Shown piece after piece: positions 46,493-54,233 of a stretch of 64,000 nt of DNA. The stretch spans positions 434,001 to 498,000 of the forward strand of contig NZ_CP117030.1 of NCBI RefSeq assembly GCF_028551255.1, in the 5' to 3' direction. The stretch comes from Vibrio tubiashii. GTDB lineage: Bacteria > Pseudomonadota > Gammaproteobacteria > Enterobacterales > Vibrionaceae. The notes under the pieces are model-generated. The model made no database searches and was not told where the DNA came from. It saw only the letters and a list, made by a program, of their open reading frames with translations. How positions within the stretch are numbered: position 1 is the stretch's first letter; the number at the start of each line of letters is the position of its first letter. A program made the position numbers and the translations under genes.

Positions 46493-47269
46493 GTGATTCA
46501 CAACATCTCTGTTTACCACTTGCTTGTGGCGCTTGCTGTTTGGTTGTTATCTCCAAGCGTATTGAGCAACGACAAAGATTTACGAGAAGTCTCGTTTTAT
46601 ACCGAGGCTTACCCGCCTGCCAATTTTCTCAAAGACGATCAGATTACTGGGTATGCAGTTGAGATACTAATGGAAGCTAGTGCCTTGGTTGAAGAACCTG
46701 TAACTCAATCTCAGATGACGTTGCAGCCATGGGCGAGATCTTACCGTACAGTACTTACCCATGAAAATTCTATTCTATTTTCAACGACTCGCTCCGAGCA
46801 TCGTGAAAAGTTATTCCAGTGGGTCGGACCAATTGTCGATATAAAAGTCGTTGTTTTGGCGAGGAAAGATTCGAATATACAAATCGATAATCCGTTAGAC
46901 ATGGCGAAGTACCGTATTGGAGTGATTCGAGATGATATCGGGGAGCAAAGCCTGTTAGAACTGGGTATACCAAGAGACTCGATGCAAGAGGCCTCTTATG
47001 TCACCGTTTTGGCTGAACAACTAATGAAAAAGCGTATCGATCTGCTTGTCTATGCTGACCGTGCTGCTTATTGGTGGTCGCGTCAAGCTGGGGTAGACCC
47101 AAGCATATTTGAAGCTGTTTATGTCGTTAAAGAAGGGGACTTGTATTTTGCTGTCAATCGCAATACAGATAAGGCGATCGTCAACAAGCTTCAGAAAGGT
47201 TTAGACATGCTTAAGAAGAAAGATGCTTCAGGGCATAGCCGCTATCAAGCTATTTTGGACAAATACTAA
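46493..47269 (+). CDS. Periplasmic solute-binding protein (SBP_bac_3)
   Basis: The GTG start has GGGGAG just upstream. The 258 residues start with a signal peptide (to about LLSPSVLSN). The mature part, VSFYTEAYPPANFLKDDQITGYAVEILMEAS, is the solute-binding family 3 fold seen in orphan Vibrio binding proteins. No transporter genes are adjacent. It is related in type to the protein at 34446-35183 but clearly different in sequence. Confidence 0.82.
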   Translation: MIHNISVYHLLVALAVWLLSPSVLSNDKDLREVSFYTEAYPPANFLKDDQITGYAVEILMEASALVEEPVTQSQMTLQPWARSYRTVLTHENSILFSTTRSEHREKLFQWVGPIVDIKVVVLARKDSNIQIDNPLDMAKYRIGVIRDDIGEQSLLELGIPRDSMQEASYVTVLAEQLMKKRIDLLVYADRAAYWWSRQAGVDPSIFEAVYVVKEGDLYFAVNRNTDKAIVNKLQKGLDMLKKKDASGHSRYQAILDKY

Positions 47270-47290
47270 AAAGGACAGCTTGAGCTGCCC
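47268..47290 (-). terminator. Terminator for the leftward gene at 47299
   Basis: Read leftward, GGGCAGCT and AGCTGTCC form a hairpin with one mismatch, followed by TTTTT. It overlaps the stop codon of the rightward binding-protein gene. Confidence 0.6.
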
Positions 47291-47298
47291 TAACTAGC

Positions 47299-47847
47299 TT
47301 AGACTTTGGCTTTTTTGACAAAGTATGGATTGTCGAACTTTTTAGGGTTTCCCAATTCAGAAACCACCAATTTGTTCCATAACTGAATATCAAACTCACC
47401 TTTCTCTATCGAAGGGTACAGTGTCTCTGCTTCTTCAAGAGCGAAGCGGATGAACTGCTTCTTCTTAATCTGATTGTACTTACGCGCCACACGATTATGC
47501 TTTGAAATCCACTCTTGCTTAAACGCAATCAAGCCTGGTTCTGCTTCTTCTAGCGGTAATCTCGATAAGTAAATACGCTTGTATGATACCTTACGATCCA
47601 TCATGGTGCGCATTGCTGTTTGAATGTACTTACCATGATTGGTAATCGAGATATCGTTATTATCGAAAAGTTGGACACTCCAACCCGACGGAAAAAAGTT
47701 AGGCTTTCGGTACTGCTTGTTCCTAACTTCGATTGCTTGGTGCATGACAAGATCAGAAGTGCCATTGAACGTCTGCTGCCATTTGCCTATTCGGATCTGT
47801 ACAGCCGTTGGCAATCGATAAATATTGGTGAATTTATCTTGTTCCAT
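47299..47847 (-). CDS. Hypothetical cytoplasmic protein
   Basis: I do not recognise this 182-residue product. It is basic and soluble, with no signal or membrane segment. It is rich in Lys/Arg in the second half (WISKHNRVARKYNQIKKKQF) and has several aromatic residues. A ribosome site is not obvious before the ATG, so the exact start is uncertain. The terminator-like hairpin downstream supports a real gene. Confidence 0.65.
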   Translation of the reverse strand: MEQDKFTNIYRLPTAVQIRIGKWQQTFNGTSDLVMHQAIEVRNKQYRKPNFFPSGWSVQLFDNNDISITNHGKYIQTAMRTMMDRKVSYKRIYLSRLPLEEAEPGLIAFKQEWISKHNRVARKYNQIKKKQFIRFALEEAETLYPSIEKGEFDIQLWNKLVVSELGNPKKFDNPYFVKKAKV

Positions 47848-48132
47848 ATTAGGTACACTATTATACGTCTATGAATATGAAGACGGGAAAAAGGCGAACA
47901 CGCGGAGCGCCTTAGACATTGCTTGTTTTTTATTCTGCCACAGTGTAATGACTAGCGCGTGTGCAATCTAGTGGATTGAGTCAATAATAAGTCAGAACTG
48001 TGGCGGCTTACTTTAGCGTTAGATTATACATGATAACGACTGGCTGTGCGATATGTGAGCGATAACAGTTGTATCAATTCATTAAGCATAGCCACTATAG
48101 CTTAAACAATACCCAGTAAAGTGTATCTACTA
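47848..48132. other. Intergenic region without recognised features
   Basis: This 285-bp gap lies between two leftward genes. It must contain the promoter of the gene ending at 47299, but no clear element, repeat or small gene was seen. Confidence 0.4.
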
Positions 48133-48732
48133 CTATGGGGCTACTGCGCCACCTAAGGTTAAGTTTGTCGGCCATTTCGAAATACGGTTACCACCCAGAA
48201 AGATATTGCCTTTAACTGTCATGGTATCGGGGAAAGAGGTAATCTTCGAGCCGCCGATATAAAGATTGCCATCGATGGTGATTCCTTCTGGGAGTGTTTC
48301 AAGCGGAGTGCGTATTACGCTGAGATCGCCTTTTACGCGCAATCTCGGCGGTAACGAGGTGAGGGGAGTATCTGTTAGATTGATATAGCCACCGACTTTG
48401 ACACCAGAAGGCCATCTTGCGATCTGGGAGCCAAGTAGGTTGGCATAACCTTTAATGGTTACCCCTTTATCTATCTTACTTAGGCTGCAGTTGGTCGCAG
48501 TCAGGCTGCCCTGAATGTCGACGCCTTTGGGAATTCGTTTAATCGAGGTTTTAGCAATGTTTAGGTTACCTTTCACCACCAAACCACTGGGCAGTTCGGT
48601 ATAGGGTTTATTGCGCAAATCCAAGTTACCATAATTGTCTAGGTGGTTAAGTATGCGAAACTGATCTAAAGCAACAGCATGAGTATTCAGAGAAAACATG
48701 ACTAACAAGATTGAAAACAGAATACGCAGCAT
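48133..48732 (-). CDS. Secreted protein with eight 20-residue leucine-rich-like repeats
   Basis: The 199 residues start with a signal peptide (MLRILFSILLVMFSLNTHAVA). From about residue 31 eight consecutive units of exactly 20 residues follow, with the pattern V-x-V-x-G-N-L-x-L-x-x-T-x-I-x-x-L-P-x-G (for example LRVKGDLSVIRTPLETLPEG), then a short cap. Such a regular unit should fold as a parallel solenoid of the leucine-rich-repeat or beta-helix kind and likely binds a partner in the periplasm or outside the cell. No family name can be given with certainty. Confidence 0.8.
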   Translation of the reverse strand: MLRILFSILLVMFSLNTHAVALDQFRILNHLDNYGNLDLRNKPYTELPSGLVVKGNLNIAKTSIKRIPKGVDIQGSLTATNCSLSKIDKGVTIKGYANLLGSQIARWPSGVKVGGYINLTDTPLTSLPPRLRVKGDLSVIRTPLETLPEGITIDGNLYIGGSKITSFPDTMTVKGNIFLGGNRISKWPTNLTLGGAVAP

Positions 48733-48814
48733 AGTCGAACGAGTTTGAAAGAGTGATACCTAATATTAAGTCTAGGCTTAAATAGTGCAACGATATTGGC
48801 CACTAGAAACAAAA

Positions 48815-48837
48815 AAACGGGCTGAATAGCCCGTTTT
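48815..48837. terminator. Two-way terminator
   Basis: ACGGGCT (48817-48823) pairs with AGCCCGT (48828-48834) around GAAT, with an A-run before and TTT after. On the minus strand the long T-run ends the DUF406 gene. Confidence 0.85.
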
Positions 48838-48858
48838 AGATAAAAATCAAATAGTTGA

Positions 48859-49152
48859 TTATCGCGCTAGAGAGCGTGTTTTCAGTTCAAAGATAAGCTT
48901 TTCAGCACTCACTTCAAACTTAAAACGAGCCGTTAACTCAGTCGACTCTTCAGTGATAGGAGACACTTCAAATTCAACAGCTGCACAAACTTGCTTGGCT
49001 AACTCAACATACTTATCCAGTTCTGCTTGTAGTAGCGTTTGGCCAGCTGCAAAGATAGTTACTTCAGCAACATCATCACCTTCTTTAATGATGAAACCCA
49101 TTTCGCCTGCACAGCCACATGCTTCGCATACTTGTTCTGGTTCGGTGCTCAT
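48859..49152 (-). CDS. DUF406 (YfcZ/YiiS) family protein
   Basis: The 97-residue acidic cytoplasmic protein has an N-terminal cysteine group (VCEACGCAGEMGF) and the C-terminal FKFEVSAEKLIFELKTR, matching the YfcZ/YiiS family. The function of the family is unknown. AGAGGA precedes the ATG. A 484-bp intergenic region lies upstream, with a CRP-like and a Pho-box-like site. Confidence 0.85.
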   Translation of the reverse strand: MSTEPEQVCEACGCAGEMGFIIKEGDDVAEVTIFAAGQTLLQAELDKYVELAKQVCAAVEFEVSPITEESTELTARFKFEVSAEKLIFELKTRSLAR

Positions 49153-49312
49153 CTCAAATCAATCCTCTTACAAATAATAGGGCTATATTAACCAGTAATT
49201 AGATCTGAATCCATAAAAAGGACTCTGCTAACTTTAGAGAAAATAACAGTATGATCTATTGTTTGCTGAAATTTTGCGCAACTATAAACACGCCGAATTG
49301 GTCGTCTCTAAG

Positions 49313-49328
49313 TGTGATTTAGATCAAT
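49313..49328. promoter_or_regulatory. CRP-like site
   Basis: TGTGATTTAGATCAAT matches TGTGA-N6-TCACA at eight of ten positions. It lies 160 bp upstream of the DUF406 start and over 300 bp from the TetR start. Confidence 0.45.
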
Positions 49329-49343
49329 AAATTACGAAAATTC

Positions 49344-49361
49344 ATGTCATTCTCATGTCAG
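49344..49361 (+). promoter_or_regulatory. Pho-box-like direct repeat
   Basis: ATGTCATTCTCATGTCAG fits the 7-4-7 Pho box (CTGTCAT-N4-CTGTCAT) at 6 of 7 and 5 of 7 positions. Confidence 0.4.
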
Positions 49362-49636
49362 AATGCTATTCAGTTAGTTGTAAGCTCTAACAAATTGTAA
49401 GATTATCGGTCGCTCAATATTATATAAACAAAAAGATAACGTCCTTTGATTTCATAAATATCATCAATGATTATTTGTGGAAAATTAGCTTGCATTACAC
49501 AACAATTAGATGAGCCGTATGGTTTAATTGTGGTTTGGTCTTTTACGTTGATAGATGACGTACGATACTAAAACGGAAGTTAGTGACATTGGACGTCAAT
49601 AATTAAAGACGGATATACAGAGAGAAGAGCCTAAAC

Positions 49637-50098
49637 ATGCCAAAGCGTAGTAAAGAAGATACTGAGATCACCATCCAGAAGATAATGGATGCGGTAGTAG
49701 ACCAACTATTACGACTCGGTTACGACAAGATGTCGTATACGACACTAAGCCAACAGACAGGCGTATCAAGAACAGGTATTAGTCACCATTTTCCAAAGAA
49801 AACCGACTTCACTGCTGCACTGGACGGTCGCATTTTTAAAATGTTTGTCGAACACGTTGATTTCGAAAACGGACTGGACGCATTTTCATCTAGCTGGGTT
49901 GCTGCGCTAGATAACGAAGAGTTTCGTGCGATCCTACGTCTACTATTCCACCACATTGTGACTTCTCAAAGCACACACGAGTTTGCCAGCAATGGTATCG
50001 AGCGCCTTTACAAGGTTTGTGAAGAGAAGCTTGGCGAGGGTAGTGCAAAAGAACTTGAGTGGCTAATTGGTCGTTCACTGATTCGAATGGCGCAATAG
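49637..50098 (+). CDS. TetR-family transcriptional regulator
   Basis: The 153-residue protein has the TetR DNA-binding domain at about residues 10-60 (MDAVVDQLLRLGYDKMSYTTLSQQTGVSRTGISHHFPKKTDFTAAL). The helical ligand domain is short, so the protein is smaller than the usual 190-210 residues. No truncation is evident, since the frame ends naturally before a terminator. The target genes are unknown. The very long upstream region suggests complex control. Confidence 0.88.
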   Translation: MPKRSKEDTEITIQKIMDAVVDQLLRLGYDKMSYTTLSQQTGVSRTGISHHFPKKTDFTAALDGRIFKMFVEHVDFENGLDAFSSSWVAALDNEEFRAILRLLFHHIVTSQSTHEFASNGIERLYKVCEEKLGEGSAKELEWLIGRSLIRMAQ

Positions 50099-50107
50099 CC
50101 AAAAATT

Positions 50108-50133
50108 AAAAGCCTTCTTCGGAAGGCTTTTTT
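50108..50133. terminator. Two-way terminator between TetR and chemoreceptor genes
   Basis: AAAAGCCTTC pairs with GAAGGCTTTT around a TTCG loop, ending in TTTTTT on the plus strand and an A/T-rich run on the minus strand. Confidence 0.88.
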
Positions 50134-50156
50134 GATTCTTGCGGCGCTAAGTCTGT

Positions 50157-51713
50157 CTATAGCTTTCTAAATTGGGTCACAAGCTTTCCTTGCGAGTCTA
50201 AATTGTCAACCAGCCCTTCACACTCATCTTTCGTGTCACTCGCCAGCACATTGGTTGCAGCACATACATCACTGATTGACTGAACGCTTGAGTTCATCTC
50301 ATCGGTTACTCTCGCCATCTCTTCAATCGCGGTCGCGATTTGATTGTTTCGATCTGAAATATCCGTGACTTGATGAAGAAGGGCATCCAGTTTGTCCCCA
50401 GAGGTATTGGCGCAATCGACACAAATATCTGAAAGCTGATTACCTTCATTCATGGCCTGAACGGCTTTTTCAGTGCTAGCTTGAATAAGTTTGATGATGT
50501 TCTGGATCTCTTCTGTTGACTCATGGCTTCGCTGTGCCAGTTGGCGAACCTCATCTGCCACTACGGCAAAGCCTCGGCCTTGTTCGCCCGCGCGTGCTGC
50601 CTCAATCGCGGCATTGAGTGCTAACAAATTGGTTTGCTCAGCCACACCTTGGATAACAATCAAGACTTCACCAATGGTGCGCCCATGTTCAACCAATTGT
50701 TGGATAACCTCAGAAGCAACGCCTAGCTGTTTGGAAAGTTCATTGATGGAGTCAATCGTCTGAGTTACGGAAGCTCTACCTTCATTCGCTGCGGTTCCCG
50801 CTTGTTCGGTGACGTCGGAAGCACTTTGCGCATTTTGCGCAATCTCATTGGCGGTAGAGTGCATTTCATTGATGGCAGCGGCAACTTGCTCGGTCTCTGA
50901 GGTTTGACCAACCAAATTCTCTGCCGTTGTTTCACAGTTTCTCGCCGAAGAGCTCGCAGCTTTAGATATCTGCTGATTGGAGTCTTGAATACGTCCAACA
51001 ATAGAGTTGATTTCTGATTGACGCATTTTGAGGGCGAGTTGTATTTCCGAAATGTCATCGACACGTTTGTTATAGACAAGTTCCATCAGTGGGTTATCAA
51101 ATATTTTGCGTGCTTGTGTTGAAAGTGTTTCTAAACGCCTTGTCTGTGTATATGCAGTGATCGTACTCAACACAAAAAATGTCCAGATTGCAGCCAATGG
51201 AGAATACGCAGCGATAAAACTTGTCAGAAGGGCTATCAAAAGCATGACGGCAGACATACGCTGCCACAACCGTGTACGTGGAAGCTTGAGCTGTAGGGGT
51301 GTTTTACCTTGATTGAGCTGTGCGTATATTTTTTCGGCGTTTTTCACATGCTGTCGGTTCGGGGCTAAACGAACGGATTGATACTCTACGGTTTTGCCAT
51401 TTTCTTTAATCGGAGAGGCAAAGGCATCTACCCAATAGTGGTCTCCATTTTTGCAGCGATTTTTCACCAAGCCCATCCAAGAGTTACCTTGTTTTAAATA
51501 ACCCCACATGTTCTCGAAAGCTGCTGGTGGCATGTCTGGATGGCGGACGATGTTATGTGGTTGACCCACTAACTCATCTAATGTGTAACCGGCAACTTCG
51601 CAAAAATCTTGACTAGCATAGGTGATATGGCTGCTTGGTTTGGTTATAGAGAGTAGGTTGTATTCTGGTGGATATGTGACTTCCCTTTGAGTTACGGGTT
51701 GGTTTACGCGCAT
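50157..51713 (-). CDS. Aer-like chemoreceptor with PAS domain
   Basis: This 518-residue receptor begins with a cytoplasmic PAS domain (about 20-120) of the Aer type, with [37 protein letters not shown] and [19 protein letters not shown] membrane hairpin (about 150-190) and a methyl-accepting signalling domain with [25 protein letters not shown] follow. Aer-type PAS domains hold FAD and sense redox or oxygen; FAD binding here is likely but not shown. AGGGG precedes the ATG. It lies next to a globin-type stressosome, so both adjacent systems may sense oxygen. Confidence 0.9.
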   Translation of the reverse strand: MRVNQPVTQREVTYPPEYNLLSITKPSSHITYASQDFCEVAGYTLDELVGQPHNIVRHPDMPPAAFENMWGYLKQGNSWMGLVKNRCKNGDHYWVDAFASPIKENGKTVEYQSVRLAPNRQHVKNAEKIYAQLNQGKTPLQLKLPRTRLWQRMSAVMLLIALLTSFIAAYSPLAAIWTFFVLSTITAYTQTRRLETLSTQARKIFDNPLMELVYNKRVDDISEIQLALKMRQSEINSIVGRIQDSNQQISKAASSSARNCETTAENLVGQTSETEQVAAAINEMHSTANEIAQNAQSASDVTEQAGTAANEGRASVTQTIDSINELSKQLGVASEVIQQLVEHGRTIGEVLIVIQGVAEQTNLLALNAAIEAARAGEQGRGFAVVADEVRQLAQRSHESTEEIQNIIKLIQASTEKAVQAMNEGNQLSDICVDCANTSGDKLDALLHQVTDISDRNNQIATAIEEMARVTDEMNSSVQSISDVCAATNVLASDTKDECEGLVDNLDSQGKLVTQFRKL

Positions 51714-51938
51714 AAGGTACCCCTATTACTTCCTTGACTAAAACGATTTCTAACGACCGAGTTCCATTCAGTATATGAACAAATTGAATACTTGACCTAA
51801 TTACTGAGATTTACCCTGCTTTTGATTCTTTTGTTATTTGTCACGTCAATTATCTGGTCTAAGCTTAATTGCATAATCAATTATTAAGACTTTAGTTGAA
51901 GCTTTCCTAGAGCGACGAATAAAGGTGAGGAAGCAAGG

Positions 51939-52853
51939 ATGTCAAACAATAAGTCAGTCGGTTCATACACAAGTGCGGACAGCTTACTCAAGTTGCATGA
52001 TTTAACAGAGGCAGACTTGGCGCTTATCCGAAAGTTCGGTGATCTCATGTTGCCTAAGTTACATGAGTATGTAGGTCACTTTTATGACTGGCTGGAAAAT
52101 CAACCCGAATATATTCAGTTCTTTGCGGACGATAAAAAGTTAAAACGAGTTCAGAGTGCGCAAATTGAATACTGGAGTACGTTTTTCAAAGCCAAGGTCG
52201 ACGACGAATACGTTAAACAGCGTCGTGATGTCGGAGAGGTACACGCCCGTGTCGGTTTGCCCCTACCTACCTACTTCGCAGGTATGAATATCTCGATGGT
52301 TATTTTCACTAAAAGGATGTACGACGGAAGTTTATACAGTGACGAGTACAGTTCACTGGTGACCGCTTTTACCAAGCTGCTTCATTTAGATACCACCATC
52401 GTAGTGGATACCTATTCACGCCTAATTAATCGCCGCATCGCCGAGCAGAGCGAAGCGCTTTTGGCTATGTCTACGCCAGTGACCATGGTGTGGCAAGATA
52501 TCTTGATGTTGCCCATTGTCGGCATTATTGATTCCAAACGCGCGCAAGACATTATGTCGGCAGTGCTCAACAAAATATCGGAACACCGAGCCAAAATCTT
52601 CATTATGGATATCTCAGGCGTTGCCGTTGTTGATACCGCTGTTGCCAATCATTTTATCAAGATAACCAAAGCGACCAAACTGATGGGCTGTGATTGCTTA
52701 GTGTCGGGTGTATCACCGTCCATTGCCCAAACCATGGTTCAGCTTGGAATCAACGTTGGTGAGGTACAAACCAACGCGACCTTAAGAGATGCACTAGAAA
52801 ATGCGTTTGAAATGATGGGGTTAAATGTACAGGCACTAAAAGCACTCTCTTAG
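51939..52853 (+). CDS. rsbR: Stressosome sensor RsbR with globin-type N-terminal domain
   Basis: RsbR builds the stressosome core with RsbS and senses the signal. The 304 residues comprise a globin-coupled-sensor-like domain (about 15-165) with the likely proximal heme ligand His102 in VHARVGLPLPTYFAGM, a linker, and a STAS domain (about 185-300). The STAS part keeps a phosphorylatable Thr233 in VVDTAVANHF, matching B. subtilis RsbR Thr171. A Ser (256, in LVSGVSP) stands where the second Thr is expected. A heme-binding, oxygen-sensing RsbR has been described in V. brasiliensis. The start has GAGG upstream. It leads rsbRSTX. Confidence 0.9.
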   Translation: MSNNKSVGSYTSADSLLKLHDLTEADLALIRKFGDLMLPKLHEYVGHFYDWLENQPEYIQFFADDKKLKRVQSAQIEYWSTFFKAKVDDEYVKQRRDVGEVHARVGLPLPTYFAGMNISMVIFTKRMYDGSLYSDEYSSLVTAFTKLLHLDTTIVVDTYSRLINRRIAEQSEALLAMSTPVTMVWQDILMLPIVGIIDSKRAQDIMSAVLNKISEHRAKIFIMDISGVAVVDTAVANHFIKITKATKLMGCDCLVSGVSPSIAQTMVQLGINVGEVQTNATLRDALENAFEMMGLNVQALKALS

Positions 52854-52872
52854 CTTGAGGCTTAGCATAATA

Positions 52873-53232
52873 ATGAAGAAGTCAATCTCCATAAGTCAGC
52901 TACAAAATGTTCTTGTCGCAACAATTCAAGTCGATTTGAGCGATGAGATCTTAGATGACTTTCGCCTTCATTTATTAGAAAAAGTCGGCAGCCATTCGAT
53001 CAGTGGTGTGCTGATTGACTTATCAGAAGTGAAAACATTAGACAGAGCTGATTTCGATAAGCTGTTTACCATCGTAAAAACGGTACAAGTGATGGGCAGG
53101 CGTTGCCTGTTTGTTGGCATACGACCTGGTATCGCTATGGCATTGGTAAACATAGGCTATCAAACAGAGCAACTGCCTTGTGTTCAGAGTATCGATGATG
53201 GTTTACAACTGATAGGAGGCGTCAGTGATTGA
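52873..53232 (+). CDS. rsbS: Stressosome core protein RsbS
   Basis: RsbS is a single STAS domain that holds RsbT in the stressosome. The ATG at 52873 is preferred over a TTG at 52855 because GAGG (52857-52860) lies before it. The product is 119 residues. Aligned without gaps to my recollection of B. subtilis RsbS, the position of the phosphorylated Ser59 (MIDSF) falls on Arg58 here (TLDRADF), and the following Thr of the TGI motif is Val (FVGIRP). The rest of the core, GVLIDLSEV and RPGIAMALVNIG, is conserved. It overlaps rsbT by 8 bp. Confidence 0.88.
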   Translation: MKKSISISQLQNVLVATIQVDLSDEILDDFRLHLLEKVGSHSISGVLIDLSEVKTLDRADFDKLFTIVKTVQVMGRRCLFVGIRPGIAMALVNIGYQTEQLPCVQSIDDGLQLIGGVSD

Positions 53233-53647
53233 TACCAGAGCATTCGCGAAAGTGATAGAAACCCATCAAGTTAATTCAGAGTCAGATGTAATGGGTGTCG
53301 TCATGGCGGTGTACACCATAGCTCAGCAGCTTGGGTACAGTGCGCCAATTGTCAGCGAGCTGGCGACTTCTGTTTCTGAGCTTGCTACCAACATTGTGAA
53401 ATACGCGGGAGAAGGCGAGGTGTCTATTCATCATGTTGAAACCTCGTTAAATATAGGATTGAAAGTTATCGCTTCTGATTCAGGGGACGGGATTAGCGAT
53501 TTAACAAATGCGTTGAAGGACAACTATTCGACTGGGCAATCACTCGGGCTAGGGCTTCCAGGTGTGGTGAGAATGATGGACGATTTTGACATTCAGTCAT
53601 CACCTGAGCAAGGAACAGTGGTGACCATTACTAAGTGGAAAAGTTAG
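53225..53647 (+). CDS. rsbT: Stressosome serine kinase RsbT
   Basis: RsbT phosphorylates the STAS proteins and, once released, switches on the output. The GTG at 53225 has AGGAGG 4 nt upstream. The 140-residue GHKL ATPase has an N box with the essential Asn in SVSELATNIVKYA, the G1 motif DSGDGI and the G2-type GQSLGLGLPGVVRMMD. All ATP-binding motifs look intact, so it should be active. Confidence 0.92.
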   Translation: MIDTRAFAKVIETHQVNSESDVMGVVMAVYTIAQQLGYSAPIVSELATSVSELATNIVKYAGEGEVSIHHVETSLNIGLKVIASDSGDGISDLTNALKDNYSTGQSLGLGLPGVVRMMDDFDIQSSPEQGTVVTITKWKS

Positions 53648-53648
53648 T

Positions 53649-54233
53649 ATGGGATTTCAATACAGCATTAAGTGCGTCCCATATCGAGATGAACCGGAAG
53701 CCGGGGATGGTTTCCATATCTGTGAGCTAGAAAACGGGCTGTTGGTCACTATTATCGATGTTTTAGGTCATGGAGTAAAAGCGGCCCAACTGGCTCGACA
53801 AATAGAAGAATTTCTTAATGATTTCGCTAGCGCTGATATTGATTGGACGATGCGCCAAACCCATCAATTCCTAGTAGGAAGTTTAGGCGCAGCGATGACA
53901 ATAGTTTTTTTCGAACCCACCAAGTTAAAAGGTTATGGCTTGGGTGTTGGCAATACTCTTATTCGTCATCTTGGAGACAAAGCAACGAGTTTTCATGCAC
54001 AAGCGGGGATTGTCGGTGAGACACTTCCCAATCTAAGGCAATTTGAATTCGAATTTTCTGAAGATTCGACATTCCTCTTGACCACCGATGGCGTCAAAGA
54101 GAACATTTCCCAAGCTGAGTTAGATCATGCCAATGGAAAGGCCTTGGATTACATCTCCTCTTATTTTATTGAGTCGTTCAGTAAACCTTTTGATGATGCG
54201 ACCGCGATTGTTGTGAGGTTCACTCATGACTAA
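53649..54233 (+). CDS. rsbX: Stressosome phosphatase RsbX
   Basis: RsbX is a PP2C-type phosphatase that resets the stressosome by removing phosphates from the STAS proteins. The 194 residues carry the metal-binding motifs EAGDGFHIC and [15 protein letters not shown] near the N terminus, then TTDGVKEN, and the C-terminal [11 protein letters not shown]. It starts 1 bp after rsbT stops and overlaps the hybrid kinase gene by 8 bp. Confidence 0.9.
   Translation: MGFQYSIKCVPYRDEPEAGDGFHICELENGLLVTIIDVLGHGVKAAQLARQIEEFLNDFASADIDWTMRQTHQFLVGSLGAAMTIVFFEPTKLKGYGLGVGNTLIRHLGDKATSFHAQAGIVGETLPNLRQFEFEFSEDSTFLLTTDGVKENISQAELDHANGKALDYISSYFIESFSKPFDDATAIVVRFTHD

Larger units (their letters stand above)
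49153..49636. other. Long intergenic region with CRP-like and Pho-box-like sites
   Basis: These 484 bp separate the leftward DUF406 gene from the rightward TetR gene and contain no credible coding frame. They hold a CRP-like site (49313-49328) and a Pho-box-like repeat (49344-49361) and are AT-rich to the right. A small RNA or a long TetR leader could be hidden here, but I cannot show one. Confidence 0.5.
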
